A DNA stretch of 64,000 nucleotides, taken from Pectobacterium parmentieri (GTDB lineage Bacteria; Pseudomonadota; Gammaproteobacteria; Enterobacterales; Enterobacteriaceae). The notes under the pieces were generated by a model. The model worked only from the letters and a program-made list of their open reading frames with translations. It did no database searches and was not told the DNA's origin. Numbering within the stretch: position 1 is the stretch's first letter; each line of letters starts with the position of its first letter. Where the stretch lies: assembly GCF_001742145.1 (NCBI RefSeq), contig NZ_CP015749.1, positions 3,162,001 through 3,226,000 of the forward strand, read 5' to 3'. Shown here in pieces: positions 38,664-47,832 of this stretch. Made by a program: the position numbers and the translations under genes.

Positions 38664-39351
38664 CGGTTTTGCCCTTATCTACCGCGCCTAATGCATAACC
38701 CATTGCTCTCAGCGTTTTAATTAATGGACGAGGGAATCCTTTATCAATTTTCGCTCGCAGCTTTGACATATGAACGTCGATCAGATTGGTCTGCGGATCA
38801 AAGTTATAGCCCCATACTCGTTCCAGCAACATCGTGCGCGTAATCGCCTGCCCCGGGTTTTCCATCAATATAATCAGTAACTTGATCTCTTTATCGGTCA
38901 GATCGATACGTTTGCTACCGCGCCACGCCACACGCTGCATGCGGTCAAGTTGCAGATCTTCAAAAGTCAGAATCGAAGGATTATCAGCATGACGTTTACC
39001 ACGCCGCGCCATAATGTCCAGACGTAACCTAAGCTCATTAAAGTTGAAAGGTTTACCGAGATAATCTTCCGCGCCGAGTTCTAACCCCATGACGCGATCA
39101 ACATCACGATCCAGAGCCGAGAGCAGCATAATAGGCGGATGACGAGACCCTTGTAATTCACGTAATACCGTAAATCCATCCATGATGGGTAGCATTCTGT
39201 CCAGCAGAACGACATCATAAACTTCATCCTTGATCGCTTTTAATGCGTGTGCACCGTCGTGAACCATCCGACAAGAATGGCCGTGGGAATGTAATTTAGA
39301 CCCCAGCCAATGGCACAGCACAGAATCATCATCAACCACTAATACACGCAT
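38641..39351 (-). CDS. OmpR-family response regulator
   Basis: 236 residues starting MRVLVVDDDSV. A receiver with acidic DDD, phospho-acceptor Asp in DVVLLDRMLP (about 51) and Lys in LGKPFNF, then a winged-helix DNA-binding domain (LTDKEIKLLIILMENPGQ and RTMLLERVWGYNFDPQTN). ATG 39351 follows AGGGG at good spacing; a GTG 18 bases upstream is less likely. It pairs with the overlapping kinase gene. Probable regulator of the downstream Tad locus. Confidence 0.88.
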   Translation of the reverse strand: MRVLVVDDDSVLCHWLGSKLHSHGHSCRMVHDGAHALKAIKDEVYDVVLLDRMLPIMDGFTVLRELQGSRHPPIMLLSALDRDVDRVMGLELGAEDYLGKPFNFNELRLRLDIMARRGKRHADNPSILTFEDLQLDRMQRVAWRGSKRIDLTDKEIKLLIILMENPGQAITRTMLLERVWGYNFDPQTNLIDVHMSKLRAKIDKGFPRPLIKTLRAMGYALGAVDKGKTDVGSHAE

Positions 39352-39739
39352 ATGTTCCCCTATAAACACGGTTTATTCCCTCGTTAATCTAGGGTTAATA
39401 CGCGTTTATTTTTTATCTGGTCTTTCAAACAGCCATTCACCCCACACGGTTCTGATACCGCGCGGGCCGCTTTTTACTTCAAAGATTTTTGTTTCTAAAC
39501 TTTTTGTTTATGACTTTTATACTTCTTAACTATCTATTTATGGCTTTTCTACTTCTAAGAAAAGTCCTACAGATAATAACAATCATTATCATTTAATGAC
39601 AAGCAGTTTACAATCGCCTGACGGTGCTCGTAGAACAGGCGTATAAAAAACATCCCCATCGCTTACGCAATGAGGATGGTGAGGAAGGAAGGAGAAGGGA
39701 AAGAAATCAACGTAGTAGAGGTGATCGCCTCACTACGTA
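39352..39739. other. intergenic region, nothing assigned
   Basis: AT-rich spacer between the response regulator and yjcE (both minus strand). It holds the regulator's promoter region. A weak hairpin around CATCCCCATCGC/GAGGATGG (39650-39685) near the yjcE 3' end could act in termination. No gene or known site was recognised. Confidence 0.4.
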
Positions 39740-41386
39740 TTACTCATTTTCGATCAGGAGCGCTTCCATTAGATCGAGATCGCGCAGCATTTTTTGCAAC
39801 GTCTCATTGCTGATCTGCTGAATAGCACGCAAGTGATACAACTCCGCACGCTCGGAATTCAACGCAGTCAGTCGGAAACGCCGCTCCAGATCCTCAATCA
39901 ACATACCGTTTTCAGGATCGTCTTTATTAATGAGCCGTCGGCGTAGATTACCGATGACGCGCGCGCTGACTTCTTTCAGCACCTGCTCGTCAATGTTTTC
40001 CTCTCTATCGGCCGCCAGACGTTCCTCCATTTTGTGCATACTTTTAATCGCCACTTCCGCCACGGCCATACGCGCCATGCGGATTTCTTTGGCATGTGCC
40101 GCTTTGTCCGCCACCACCACGCCGCGCAGCAGAAACGGTAGCGCCAATACGCCACAAAGCAGAGAAAATAAAATAACGCCCGTGGCGATAAACACCAACT
40201 GATAGCGTGACGGAAATGCGGTGCCATCAGTCAGCAACAGCGGAATAGACAGCACACCCGCCAACGTAATCGCTCCCCGCACACCAGCAAAGGAAGCGAT
40301 CCATAGCTCGCGCGTGGAAAATTCGGCGAAGATCATTGGGCGCTTTTTCTGGATGTGTAGGCTGTATGTTTTCATCATCCACAGCCAGCAGAAACGCAGC
40401 AATAGCAGAGCACCATAGATGATCGCGATATCGGTAAACAGCATCCAGGTTTCAACCGTTGGATCCAGTTCCGCCTGCGTAACCGAGGTTTCCAGAATGT
40501 CCGGCAATTGCAGGCCCAGCATGATGAATACCATGCCGTTGAACACAAACTCCAGCATCGACCACACGCCGTTAGCACGCATCCGCATCGTTAGCGGGGC
40601 GCTACGGATCACACCCGACTGGCCGATGGTCATCCCCGCTGCCACCGCCGCTAAGATACCCGACACGCCGATGTGTTCTGCAATCAGATACGAGGCAAAA
40701 GGCAACAGCAGCAGCAACACAATCTGCGTTGCCGCATCATCGCCGCTCCAGCGGCTAATAACACGCAACGATTTACCGAATATCCAGGTCACCCCAACGC
40801 CCGCCAACAGCCCACCTAGCGCCACCTGAATAAATTCCAGCGTCGCACCGGACACTGTAAACACCATGGTGCCCATCGCAATCGCGACCGCAAACTTCAA
40901 TGACACCAGGCCGGACGCATCGTTCATCAACGCTTCGCCCTGCAAAATGCCCATCAGTTTTTTCGGAATACGACCTTCACCCACAATGCCAGACAGCGCG
41001 ACGGCATCGGTCGGCGACAGCACAGCAGCCAGCGCGAAAGCGGCAATCAGCGGCATCCCTGGGACCATCCAGTAGATAAAATAGCCAATACCCACCACAG
41101 TAATGAGTACCAGTACCAGCGCCAACCCAATAATTTCCCGACCGTGTTTTAGGAACTCACGCGTGGGCGTTTTCCAGCCATCGGCAAACAGCAGAGGCGG
41201 AATGAAAAGCACCATAAACAGCTCAGGATTGAAATCAACATGCAAACCGAACTGGGGCCAGGCAAGAATGGCACCCAATGCAATTTGCATTAAAGGCAGA
41301 GGAATTTGAAAAGGTAAAATGCGGGTAACCACCCCGGACAGGGAGACAACCAGGGTCAAAATAAGAATCGTAAAAAATATTTCCAT
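39740..41386 (-). CDS. yjcE: Na+/H+ antiporter, CPA1 family
   Basis: 548 residues, near-identical in length and motif order to E. coli YjcE (549). About 12 membrane helices hold the CPA1 ion-site region (AFALAAVLSPTDAVALSGIVGEGRIPK and GEALMNDASGLV). A charged cytosolic tail of about 130 residues is rich in Arg/Glu and ends LLIENE. It exchanges cytosolic sodium or potassium for protons at the inner membrane. It stands alone; the E. coli acetate-operon neighbourhood also holds yjcE, consistent with conserved local gene content. Confidence 0.93.
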   Translation of the reverse strand: MEIFFTILILTLVVSLSGVVTRILPFQIPLPLMQIALGAILAWPQFGLHVDFNPELFMVLFIPPLLFADGWKTPTREFLKHGREIIGLALVLVLITVVGIGYFIYWMVPGMPLIAAFALAAVLSPTDAVALSGIVGEGRIPKKLMGILQGEALMNDASGLVSLKFAVAIAMGTMVFTVSGATLEFIQVALGGLLAGVGVTWIFGKSLRVISRWSGDDAATQIVLLLLLPFASYLIAEHIGVSGILAAVAAGMTIGQSGVIRSAPLTMRMRANGVWSMLEFVFNGMVFIMLGLQLPDILETSVTQAELDPTVETWMLFTDIAIIYGALLLLRFCWLWMMKTYSLHIQKKRPMIFAEFSTRELWIASFAGVRGAITLAGVLSIPLLLTDGTAFPSRYQLVFIATGVILFSLLCGVLALPFLLRGVVVADKAAHAKEIRMARMAVAEVAIKSMHKMEERLAADREENIDEQVLKEVSARVIGNLRRRLINKDDPENGMLIEDLERRFRLTALNSERAELYHLRAIQQISNETLQKMLRDLDLMEALLIENE

Positions 41387-41628
41387 GCTTTCCTTAGACG
41401 TACTCCTAAATCAAAAAATTCTGCCTGTTAGCGAGCAAACTACTCTTCCATATTTAACGCATTTAGCTCGGTATGAAAATGGATTTTTAGTCGAAAAACC
41501 GAGATTAATAACAAGGTTGATTATCACACAAAAAACGCAAACCCAAAGCCAATAAAAAGGCACATAAACACCCATTTGGGAGAAATATCACGAGGCAGGG
41601 AGAGGAGAAAGGAAAACGCGAGGAACAA

Positions 41629-41651
41629 ACCTTCGGGCGATGCCCGAAGGT
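41629..41651 (-). terminator. intrinsic terminator of ghxP
   Basis: ACCTTCGGGC and GCCCGAAGGT form a perfect 10-bp stem with a 3-base loop. On the minus strand it is followed by TTGTTCC, 17 bases after the ghxP stop. Confidence 0.75.
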
Positions 41652-41667
41652 CTACAGAAGAAACAAC

Positions 41668-43035
41668 TTACAGTGCCCAACCACCGGCGTAGAACACCAC
41701 CAGTGCCACAGCGATAACTACGGTACCGATGTTCAGTTTGCGCCATTCGCCGGAACAGATGCGGCCTAAGACCAGAGCGCCAAAGCCCAGCATGATGCCA
41801 GTCACGATGTTACAGGTCAGTACGATAAATACGGCACAGACCAGACCGGACATGGCATCCACAAAGTCATCAAAATCCAGTTTGGAGACGTTACCCAGCA
41901 TCAGCAGGCCGACGTACATCAGCGCAGGGGCAGTAGCATAACCAGGAACCAAATACGCTAACGGAGACACAAACAGCAACAACAGGAACAGCACGCCCAC
42001 GACAGTCGCCGTTAAGCCTGTTTTACCGCCAGCCGCTGTACCTGCTGCAGACTCGATGTAGACCGCCGCCGGTGACGTCCCAACCAGGCTGGAGAAAATG
42101 CTGCTCACGGAGTCTGCGGTCAATGCTTTACCGCCGTTGATGATTTGTCCATCTTTATCCAGCAGGTTCGCCTGCCCGGCTACCGCACGAATCGTTCCCG
42201 TAGCATCGAACACCGCTGTCATTACCAACGCCAGTACGCTCGGCAGAACCAGAGGCTGCAACGCACCCATGATATCCAGACTGAAGATCAGCGACGAACC
42301 GTCAGCCGCCGTCAGGCTCGGCAATGCGAAGAAACCGGCATATTTTACATTCGGATCAAAAATCAGCCCCAGAATAGAGATCACGACGATAACCAGCAAA
42401 ATACCGCCCGGTACGCGACGTTTTTCTAAACCAATGGTCGCCGCTAATCCCAACAGGGACATCACAACGGGGAAAGAGGTGAAATTACCTAGCGCGACCG
42501 GCAGGCCGTCAATCGGGTTTTTTACTACCAGCCCAACACCGTTGGCGGCAATAATCAGCAGGAACAGACCGATACCAATCCCTGTTCCATGCGCCACGCC
42601 CAGCGGCAGATTACGCAAGATCCAGGAACGGATGCCGGTAACAGAAATGATGGTAAACAGTACCCCCATCAGGAAGATCGCCCCCAGCGCCACGGGAATA
42701 CTTATTTGTTGCCCCAGCACCAGACTAAACGCGGTGAACGCCGTCAGAGAAATCGCACAACCAATTGCCATCGGCAGATTAGCCCACAATCCCATTAGCA
42801 GCGACCCCAGCCCGGCAACCAAACAGGTTGCAACGAACACGGCAGTTGGCGGGAACCCGGCTTTGCCCAGCATACTCGGTACGACTATCACCGAATAAAC
42901 CATTGCCAGGAACGTCGTCAGACCTGCTAGCACTTCCTGACGCGTGTTACTGCCACGCTGTGTAATTTTGAAAAAAGCGTCAAGCGCGCCCTGCGGACGC
43001 GCCGCATTCTCTGCCTGACGGGTGGTGTTTGACAT
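41668..43035 (-). CDS. ghxP: guanine/hypoxanthine permease
   Basis: 455-residue NCS2 purine:proton symporter closely matching E. coli GhxP (YjcD). Diagnostic stretches include [20 protein letters not shown], the [19 protein letters not shown] motif that binds base and proton, and [20 protein letters not shown]. The start is set at ATG 43035 with AGGGGAT upstream, which restores family length; an upstream in-frame codon at 43074 is rejected. A PurR-like box lies 130 bases upstream. Confidence 0.94.
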   Translation of the reverse strand: MSNTTRQAENAARPQGALDAFFKITQRGSNTRQEVLAGLTTFLAMVYSVIVVPSMLGKAGFPPTAVFVATCLVAGLGSLLMGLWANLPMAIGCAISLTAFTAFSLVLGQQISIPVALGAIFLMGVLFTIISVTGIRSWILRNLPLGVAHGTGIGIGLFLLIIAANGVGLVVKNPIDGLPVALGNFTSFPVVMSLLGLAATIGLEKRRVPGGILLVIVVISILGLIFDPNVKYAGFFALPSLTAADGSSLIFSLDIMGALQPLVLPSVLALVMTAVFDATGTIRAVAGQANLLDKDGQIINGGKALTADSVSSIFSSLVGTSPAAVYIESAAGTAAGGKTGLTATVVGVLFLLLLFVSPLAYLVPGYATAPALMYVGLLMLGNVSKLDFDDFVDAMSGLVCAVFIVLTCNIVTGIMLGFGALVLGRICSGEWRKLNIGTVVIAVALVVFYAGGWAL

Positions 43036-43164
43036 AGTGGTATCCCCTGAAATGCCATTATTATTTACGATCAATTCTGAACGGTTCTCACAGCCTTACC
43101 CTGCGAACGCATTAGCACACGAATTAGCAATGAACATAACGCGTCATGAACCTTATGGCTCCGC

Positions 43165-43180
43165 ACGCAAACGATTAACT
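43165..43180. promoter_or_regulatory. possible PurR operator upstream of ghxP
   Basis: ACGCAAACGATTAACT matches the left half of the PurR consensus (ACGCAAACGTTTNCNT) perfectly and the right half partly. Its place in the ghxP promoter region fits purine repression, which is known for the E. coli gene. Confidence 0.5.
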
Positions 43181-43503
43181 CGCTGGATGCAAAGCCGGAA
43201 AACGTTGCTCGATCAAGACGAGCGGTATAAAAACAAGCGGAAGTAAAACATCACCGGATAAACAGCGTCAGGTAATGCGAAGCGCACGATTATCCCGCTT
43301 CCCCTGCGCTTATTTCAACTGCTAATCGAGACAATTTACCTATCTCATTTCATCTTTCCGTTAAGGAAATGCGCAGTCGGTACACGTATCGTTCAATCAG
43401 ACAATTCGCTGAAAGCGCGCCAGTATGAAGAAAAAACAGAAAAGATTTTTAGACAGAAATCAAAACAGCGGTTTACTCCTCACAAACTGAATGTTCATTT
43501 TTT

Positions 43504-43519
43504 TGTGATTAGCGTCACA
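43504..43519 (+). promoter_or_regulatory. perfect CRP site before the azuC-like genes
   Basis: TGTGATTAGCGTCACA contains both consensus half-sites exactly. It is centred about 50 bases before the predicted start point of the promoter at 43526-43554, a spacing that does not match the classic class I or II activation positions, so activation or repression cannot be told from position alone. Confidence 0.85.
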
Positions 43520-43525
43520 AAAAAG

Positions 43526-43554
43526 TTGACCAGCCGTATCAGTGCGAGTATTCT
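43526..43554 (+). promoter_or_regulatory. sigma-70 promoter of the azuC-like transcript
   Basis: -35 TTGACC (43526-43531), a 17-base spacer and -10 TATTCT (43549-43554). A start near 43561 would give a transcript of about 290 bases ending at the terminator at 43846-43850. Confidence 0.75.
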
Positions 43555-43609
43555 TAAAAACGTGAACAGCATCACAGAAAACAAATTAACTACCAACGAG
43601 GAATTGACC

Positions 43610-43681
43610 ATGAAACTGCTGAACAAAATCATCGCTATGTTTGAAAACATCCACATCAACTTTGGTACTTTCAACCAATAA
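43610..43681 (+). CDS. AzuC-like small protein, first copy (23 aa)
   Basis: MKLLNKIIAMFENIHINFGT plus three residues. A GAGGAATT ribosome site lies seven bases before the ATG. It shares with E. coli AzuC (28 residues, MKLRKILKSMFNNY start) the MKL opening and the MF-x-N motif at the same positions. It is an amphipathic helix, likely membrane-associated. It is the first of two tandem micro-ORFs on a transcript with its own CRP site, promoter and terminator. In E. coli the azuCR RNA both encodes AzuC, which affects glycerol-3-phosphate dehydrogenase, and base-pairs with mRNAs; that dual role is only inferred here. Confidence 0.65.
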   Translation: MKLLNKIIAMFENIHINFGTFNQ

Positions 43682-43709
43682 TTATTTAAGAATCGTGGGG
43701 ATAAAAAAG

Positions 43710-43796
43710 ATGCGCGTTGTCCGCAGAATCAATCAAATATTAAAAGCGTTGGGCAAAACCTATCGCGGTGTTAACCCCCACGCTATCTTCCGTTAA
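43710..43796 (+). CDS. azuC: AzuC-like small protein, second copy (28 aa)
   Basis: 28 residues, exactly the E. coli AzuC length, sharing K-T-aromatic-basic in the middle (GKTYRGV versus CKTFKDV), the proline at position 23 and the final Phe-Arg. GTGGGG lies about 13 bases and AAAAAG immediately before the ATG, a poor-to-fair ribosome site, so its translation may depend on the first ORF. It is 28 bases downstream of the first copy. Recognition rests on length and end motifs, so homology is likely but not proven. Confidence 0.65.
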   Translation: MRVVRRINQILKALGKTYRGVNPHAIFR

Positions 43797-43824
43797 TCGT
43801 ACTCAGTACGTTAACCACTCTAAA

Positions 43825-43850
43825 ATGGCTGCCATCCGGCGGCCATTTTT
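43825..43850 (+). terminator. intrinsic terminator of the azuC-like transcript
   Basis: ATGGCTGCC-ATCC-GGCGGCCAT (one G-T pair) followed by TTTTTG, 28 bases after the second stop codon. It has a classic intrinsic terminator shape. Confidence 0.88.
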
Positions 43851-43892
43851 GTTTCTGTACTAAGATAACAACGGTCTTCCTTTCTGACAGGA

Positions 43893-43908
43893 TGGCGCTA
43901 AAGCGCCA
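43893..43908 (-). terminator. possible hairpin terminator of lpxP
   Basis: TGGCGC-TAAA-GCGCCA, a perfect 6-bp stem 34 bases after the lpxP stop. It has no clear U-tract, so the call is weak. Confidence 0.35.
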
Positions 43909-43941
43909 CCCCATTTCACACATTTTTACACCACCCAACCA

Positions 43942-44865
43942 TCAGGCGTAGAGTGACACTTCACCTGCCGGGCGCGTTTTAAAGCGGCGATGCAGCCAGA
44001 GATACTGTTCAGGCGCGCGCATGATTTCTTTCTCAATCACCTTATTCATGTAGCAGGCCGCAGCCTGTTCATCGTGATAAGGATAATCCTGTAATTCAGG
44101 TTGGATCACCAGTTGATAACCCAAAGCATCGGGCTTACGAATTAGCACCGTCGTCATCATCGCGGGTTTTGCCAGACGACTGATGGTGTAGGTGCCGCTG
44201 GTAGTCGCTGCATTTTTCACGGCAAAGAACGGCGCAAAGACGCTGCCTTTCGGACCGTAATCTTGATCGGGCGCGAACCATACGGCTTCACCACGTTTTA
44301 ATGCCTGCACCATACCGCGTAGATCTTTACGGTCGATCATCGCCTTGTTCGAACGTGAACGGCCCCACGTTTGCACCATTTCCATCGCTTTATTATTGTG
44401 CGGGCGGTACATCGCCATCATCGGTCGACACAGCCCCATCGCCCTACCGCCCAGTTCCAGCGACATAAAGTGAATACCAATTACCATCACGCCCTGCCCT
44501 TTAGCCGTAGCGTGCTGCAAATGTTCCAGCCCTGAGACATCAAACCATTGGCGCACACGACGATCGGACCAGAACCAGGCCATGCCAGTTTCGATCAATG
44601 CCATGCCAAGCGACGCAAAGTTGCTATCGATCATCGCTTCTCGTTCGTTGTCGGAGATCGCGGGGAAACACAACTCAAGATTGCGTCGAGCAATCGACAC
44701 CCGCCGTTTAAGAAAGACGCGGGATAAACGACCTGCGCTGCTTCCAAGTTTCATCAACAGCGGGTAAGGAAGTTGGACTAATAAAAACAGCACGCCAAGA
44801 CCGAACCAAGTCGCCCAATAACGCGGGTGAAGTAATGCCCTGGTAAATGTTTGCTTAATCTTCAT
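43942..44865 (-). CDS. lpxP: lipid A palmitoleoyl acyltransferase
   Basis: 307 residues. It transfers an acyl chain to Kdo2-lipid IV-A at the inner membrane, replacing the LpxL laurate at low temperature in E. coli. Family motifs: LHPRYWATWFGLGVLFLLVQ near the start, catalytic NFASLGMALIETG region and IGIHFMSLELGGR (the HX4E-type motif H-F-M-S-L-E), and FAPDQDYG. The C-terminus RRFKTRPAGEVSLYA agrees with LpxP rather than LpxL. ATG 44865 restores the usual 306-residue length; longer in-frame starts at 44874 and 44901 are less likely. Confidence 0.88.
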   Translation of the reverse strand: MKIKQTFTRALLHPRYWATWFGLGVLFLLVQLPYPLLMKLGSSAGRLSRVFLKRRVSIARRNLELCFPAISDNEREAMIDSNFASLGMALIETGMAWFWSDRRVRQWFDVSGLEHLQHATAKGQGVMVIGIHFMSLELGGRAMGLCRPMMAMYRPHNNKAMEMVQTWGRSRSNKAMIDRKDLRGMVQALKRGEAVWFAPDQDYGPKGSVFAPFFAVKNAATTSGTYTISRLAKPAMMTTVLIRKPDALGYQLVIQPELQDYPYHDEQAAACYMNKVIEKEIMRAPEQYLWLHRRFKTRPAGEVSLYA

Positions 44866-45241
44866 GATACTCATCTTTAAGTGATTAACAGCGTACCGCA
44901 TAAAGAGTCGTTCTCATCGCGCTACATCTATCATGACACTTATTTATAGGGATCGTTTCAACTGTATGGGAAACTGATGTCTAACCGTTATCACGCGTGA
45001 GGTTAAAAAGCAGGATAAACATGCTGATAACGCAGAGGAGATGTTGAGCAACCGATGAACGGCTGACGGTCACGGTATCATACCCGATTCGTCCTTAATA
45101 AAGGAGTAGCCGAACAAGAAATATTCGCCATATCACGCGGTCTAACGCTAACATCCTAGCCTATGTCAAAAAAGCAGCGGCGTTCTTGTGTCACAAATAG
45201 ACAGTGGGTAAGCCGTGATATAACCAAGGACTTGATGGAAA
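44866..45241. other. divergent intergenic region, nothing assigned
   Basis: 376 bases between lpxP (minus) and the DUF1176 gene (plus). It must contain both promoters. No repeat, recognised operator or small gene with a ribosome site was seen. Confidence 0.4.
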
Positions 45242-46312
45242 ATGGCTTTTTCTCTCCCTTATCGCGTCAATATATTGAGTATTCTCATTGCGGCTATCCC
45301 AACCTTGACGTTTGCCACATCGTTCGACGATAGCACTTTCTTTCATAAAAACTGGGAAGTCGTCTGCGATAACACGCTAACGTGTCGGGCAGCGGGCTAC
45401 TCAGCAGAGGAGAAAGACACAGGAGAAAATAGGGAAACCCAGGACGTCTCACTGCTCATCACACGCCATGCCGGGAAAAATACGCCAATAACAGCCGAAG
45501 TCAGGCTCGCAGAGGTGGAAAAAGAGATTCCGAAAGGCACCAAACTTACGCTAACCGTTGACGATGTAGATAAAGGCCAACTCACTTCAACCGGAGACAG
45601 TCTCTGGCAACTCAATGAGAAACAAATTCCTGTCGTATTACAGGCGCTAAAAGGCAGCGGGAAAGTCGCGTTTCTGCACGATGGCGTGGTTTCTGAACTG
45701 TCTGGGACAGGAGCCTACGCCGTACTGTTAAAAATGGATGAGAGGCAAGGCCGTATTGGTACAACGGACGCTATCACCAAAAAAGGCGACAAAAGCAGCG
45801 CGTTATCTGCCGTAAAAGCCCCCGTTATCTACGCGGCGGTAACTAAACAGGAACCATCACGAGATCTAACGAGTGCGGAACAGGCGGCTATACAGAAAAA
45901 GTTGCATAAAACGCTCAAGGGAGATGACTGCGATAATTTCCCACCGCAGGATTATCAAAAGGCAGAACCGATGATGCTCACGCCACTCAATGACAGCATG
46001 TCACTACTCAGCGTCCTCTGTTGGCGCGCCGCTTACAACGAAGGCTACGCTTACTGGGTGATTGATAGCGCCATGCAAACTCAGCCCCAGCTTGTGACCA
46101 CAATCGGAGTAGGCTACGAAAACGGTGAGATTATCGCGGTGCAAAAAGGGCGCGGGCTCGCGGACTGCATGAGCGATAGTGCCTGGGTATGGGATGGCAA
46201 TGCATTCCAGCAAAGCCGTGCATCAACCACAGGTTCATGCCGCATGATCCGCCTCGGCGGCACCTGGGATTTACCCTACTGGACTGCGACCGTGATTAAA
46301 CCGGGAAAATGA
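45242..46312 (+). CDS. DUF1176 periplasmic protein
   Basis: 356 residues. A signal peptide (about 25 residues, ending TFATS) is followed by the DUF1176 pattern: FFHKNWEVVCDNTLTCRAAGYSAEE near the mature start, and LLSVLCWRAAYNEGYAYWVID and SCRMIRLGGTWDLPYWTATVI toward the end, with paired cysteines likely forming disulfides. The function of the family is unknown. The ATG follows AGGACTTGATGGAAA, a modest ribosome site. The next gene starts 70 bases downstream. Confidence 0.85.
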   Translation: MAFSLPYRVNILSILIAAIPTLTFATSFDDSTFFHKNWEVVCDNTLTCRAAGYSAEEKDTGENRETQDVSLLITRHAGKNTPITAEVRLAEVEKEIPKGTKLTLTVDDVDKGQLTSTGDSLWQLNEKQIPVVLQALKGSGKVAFLHDGVVSELSGTGAYAVLLKMDERQGRIGTTDAITKKGDKSSALSAVKAPVIYAAVTKQEPSRDLTSAEQAAIQKKLHKTLKGDDCDNFPPQDYQKAEPMMLTPLNDSMSLLSVLCWRAAYNEGYAYWVIDSAMQTQPQLVTTIGVGYENGEIIAVQKGRGLADCMSDSAWVWDGNAFQQSRASTTGSCRMIRLGGTWDLPYWTATVIKPGK

Positions 46313-46381
46313 AAGAGATTGGGGCCACTCGTCGGCCTCAAATCCAACATATAATTAAATTAACAAACGGAATAGTAAAGA

Positions 46382-46579
46382 ATGAGCTTGAAGAAAATAA
46401 TATCTTATGCAGTTAAAGAGCTTATTAGCACATATATCACGATGGTATTAATGATTGGTTTGGGGATTTTGTTCTACGAATTTATTCCTGAACACTGGGG
46501 GAAATTGACCATTCTGTCCATAGTTCTTATTGTTTATGTTGATATCAAATTTTTCTCAAAAGAATCAGGCCGAAAATAA
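46382..46579 (+). CDS. small inner-membrane protein (65 aa)
   Basis: Two hydrophobic helices (about 12-32 and 40-57) joined by the short loop PEHWGKL, with basic ends. No family was recognised. AAT-rich leader; the ribosome site before the ATG is weak (GGAATAGTAAAG). A hairpin with a short T-run overlaps its stop. It is the last chromosomal-looking gene before the tRNA-Gly island remnants. Confidence 0.6.
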   Translation: MSLKKIISYAVKELISTYITMVLMIGLGILFYEFIPEHWGKLTILSIVLIVYVDIKFFSKESGRK

Positions 46580-46590
46580 ATCGGCCTTTA
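46567..46590 (+). terminator. terminator of the 65-aa membrane protein gene
   Basis: AGGCCGA-AAATAAA-TCGGCCT followed by TTA, with the stop codon inside the loop. The U-tract is short. Confidence 0.5.
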
Positions 46591-46705
46591 ATCATATAAG
46601 TAAGCTGTATTCTGCCCAAGTCTGCCAACGCTTATCCTCGCAATAATATTCTCCCATTCAATAGAAGCAAGCTTGAATGACGTACTTTCCTGCGGCTAAG
46701 GATAG

Positions 46706-46878
46706 AATTTCAGATGTCATCACGTCCTATACACATAACTATACACAGTGAGGCGTAGATTTAGATAGACGCGGGTTTTCCCTGAACGACTGAGAATTCG
46801 TGGGAAGCCTTGTCATTACTGGATTTGTTGGACTTGGGTGGACGTTGACAGAAGTGTGATTGGAGCGAGTGAAGGGAA
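46706..46878. repeat. 173-bp direct repeat with tRNA-Gly 3' end, copy 1
   Basis: It aligns with 48308-48479 over its full length with a few substitutions. The last 17 bases (46862-46878) equal the tRNA-Gly 3' end. The stretch before them (TACTGGATTTGTTGGACTT) also resembles the element end beside the intact tRNA (60989-61007). It is read as the abandoned integrase-side end plus attachment site of an older insertion. Confidence 0.85.
46862..46878. other. att core, outer left copy
   Basis: GGAGCGAGTGAAGGGAA is identical to 61034-61050 in the tRNA-Gly gene. It marks the left edge of the remnant element 46862-48463. Confidence 0.8.
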
Positions 46879-46959
46879 ATCACCTCGCCCAAAGATATCG
46901 TAACCCAATGTATTTATTAACAAAAACTTGACGCATTGTAGGAGAAACTAAAACACGTG

Positions 46960-47832
46960 CTAATTAAGATCGCTGATAAGTTTAAGTGCGCTTTTTTTGA
47001 CAGAATCTTGTATTCGCCCTGAGTCAGCGATCAACGTCAGCGCTTCAATACTTAAACCATCCCTGATCACTTTTCGCGCTTTACTGAGACGGGTCCGACA
47101 GCTTTTCTCTGTATATCCCTCGTGTGAGTGCATTTGCTCAATGATGTCAGCGCTTGATAAATTTGAATTGGCAAAATGATGGTAGTAGTTTACGAAACAC
47201 TCCATTCCGATAGCTTTTAGACGTTCGGCAAGCATAGTGCTGTTACTCATCTTGTTTTGCTGGTTCAAAACATCCTTTACAGCCTCGAACTGAGGGGCTT
47301 CGAAAGATTCTTCATTTATTGAAACTGAATTGCTGACAGCCAAGTTTTCTTTGATGGAAATAACTCGAGGATCAGTAAGAATCGCGCCCTTGAGATTAAT
47401 TATGTGTGCGTTAACGTGATCACTATGCCGCGCGTAATCTCGTATTACTTCATGCGGGATTTTGTAACCATCAAGAACGTTGTAAGTTTCATTGAAAATA
47501 ACCGCGATTAAATAATCAAAGTAAGCTGCCTCATAATTACGCAAAGCACTAAGCTGCCGGGAAGGATTATCCGGCGTAACTCTCCTCGCTTTAATCTGCA
47601 CTTTCATGCCGTCAGAATCAATGGCATCAGCACCCGCCGAAGAATTACTGAGAAGAGTCATACCTAGCGCTTTAGAAACCAGCCATTCGGCATAGTCACC
47701 TACAGGATTATTCTTGGTGCGTATAACACCTCTTGAACGCAATTCTGTTAAAATTTCGGAATGAAGCGATAGTAATTCAAGATCGCTCAGAGAGGTGAGG
47801 AAACCATCTGATATTAAAAGATTATTTTCCAA
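46960..47832 (-). CDS. nuclease-like protein of the island remnant
   Basis: 290 residues, AT-rich gene. The N-terminal half has VGDYAEWLVSKALG, then GADAIDSDGMKVQIKARR, an E...D...Q-x-K arrangement typical of PD-(D/E)XK folds (resembles the DUF6998 type; name from memory). The C-terminal 100 residues are helical with a possible HTH (SSADIIEQMHSHEGYTEKSCRTR). No ATG fits; a TTG start at 47832 follows AAGGAG by seven bases. Function unknown; as sole cargo of an island remnant a defence or addiction role is possible (inference). Confidence 0.65.
   Translation of the reverse strand: MENNLLISDGFLTSLSDLELLSLHSEILTELRSRGVIRTKNNPVGDYAEWLVSKALGMTLLSNSSAGADAIDSDGMKVQIKARRVTPDNPSRQLSALRNYEAAYFDYLIAVIFNETYNVLDGYKIPHEVIRDYARHSDHVNAHIINLKGAILTDPRVISIKENLAVSNSVSINEESFEAPQFEAVKDVLNQQNKMSNSTMLAERLKAIGMECFVNYYHHFANSNLSSADIIEQMHSHEGYTEKSCRTRLSKARKVIRDGLSIEALTLIADSGRIQDSVKKSALKLISDLN

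Noticed and set aside
43022..43246. 74-codon plus-strand frame antisense to the ghxP start
   Set aside because: Overlaps the ghxP start and PurR-like box; no ribosome site or family match.
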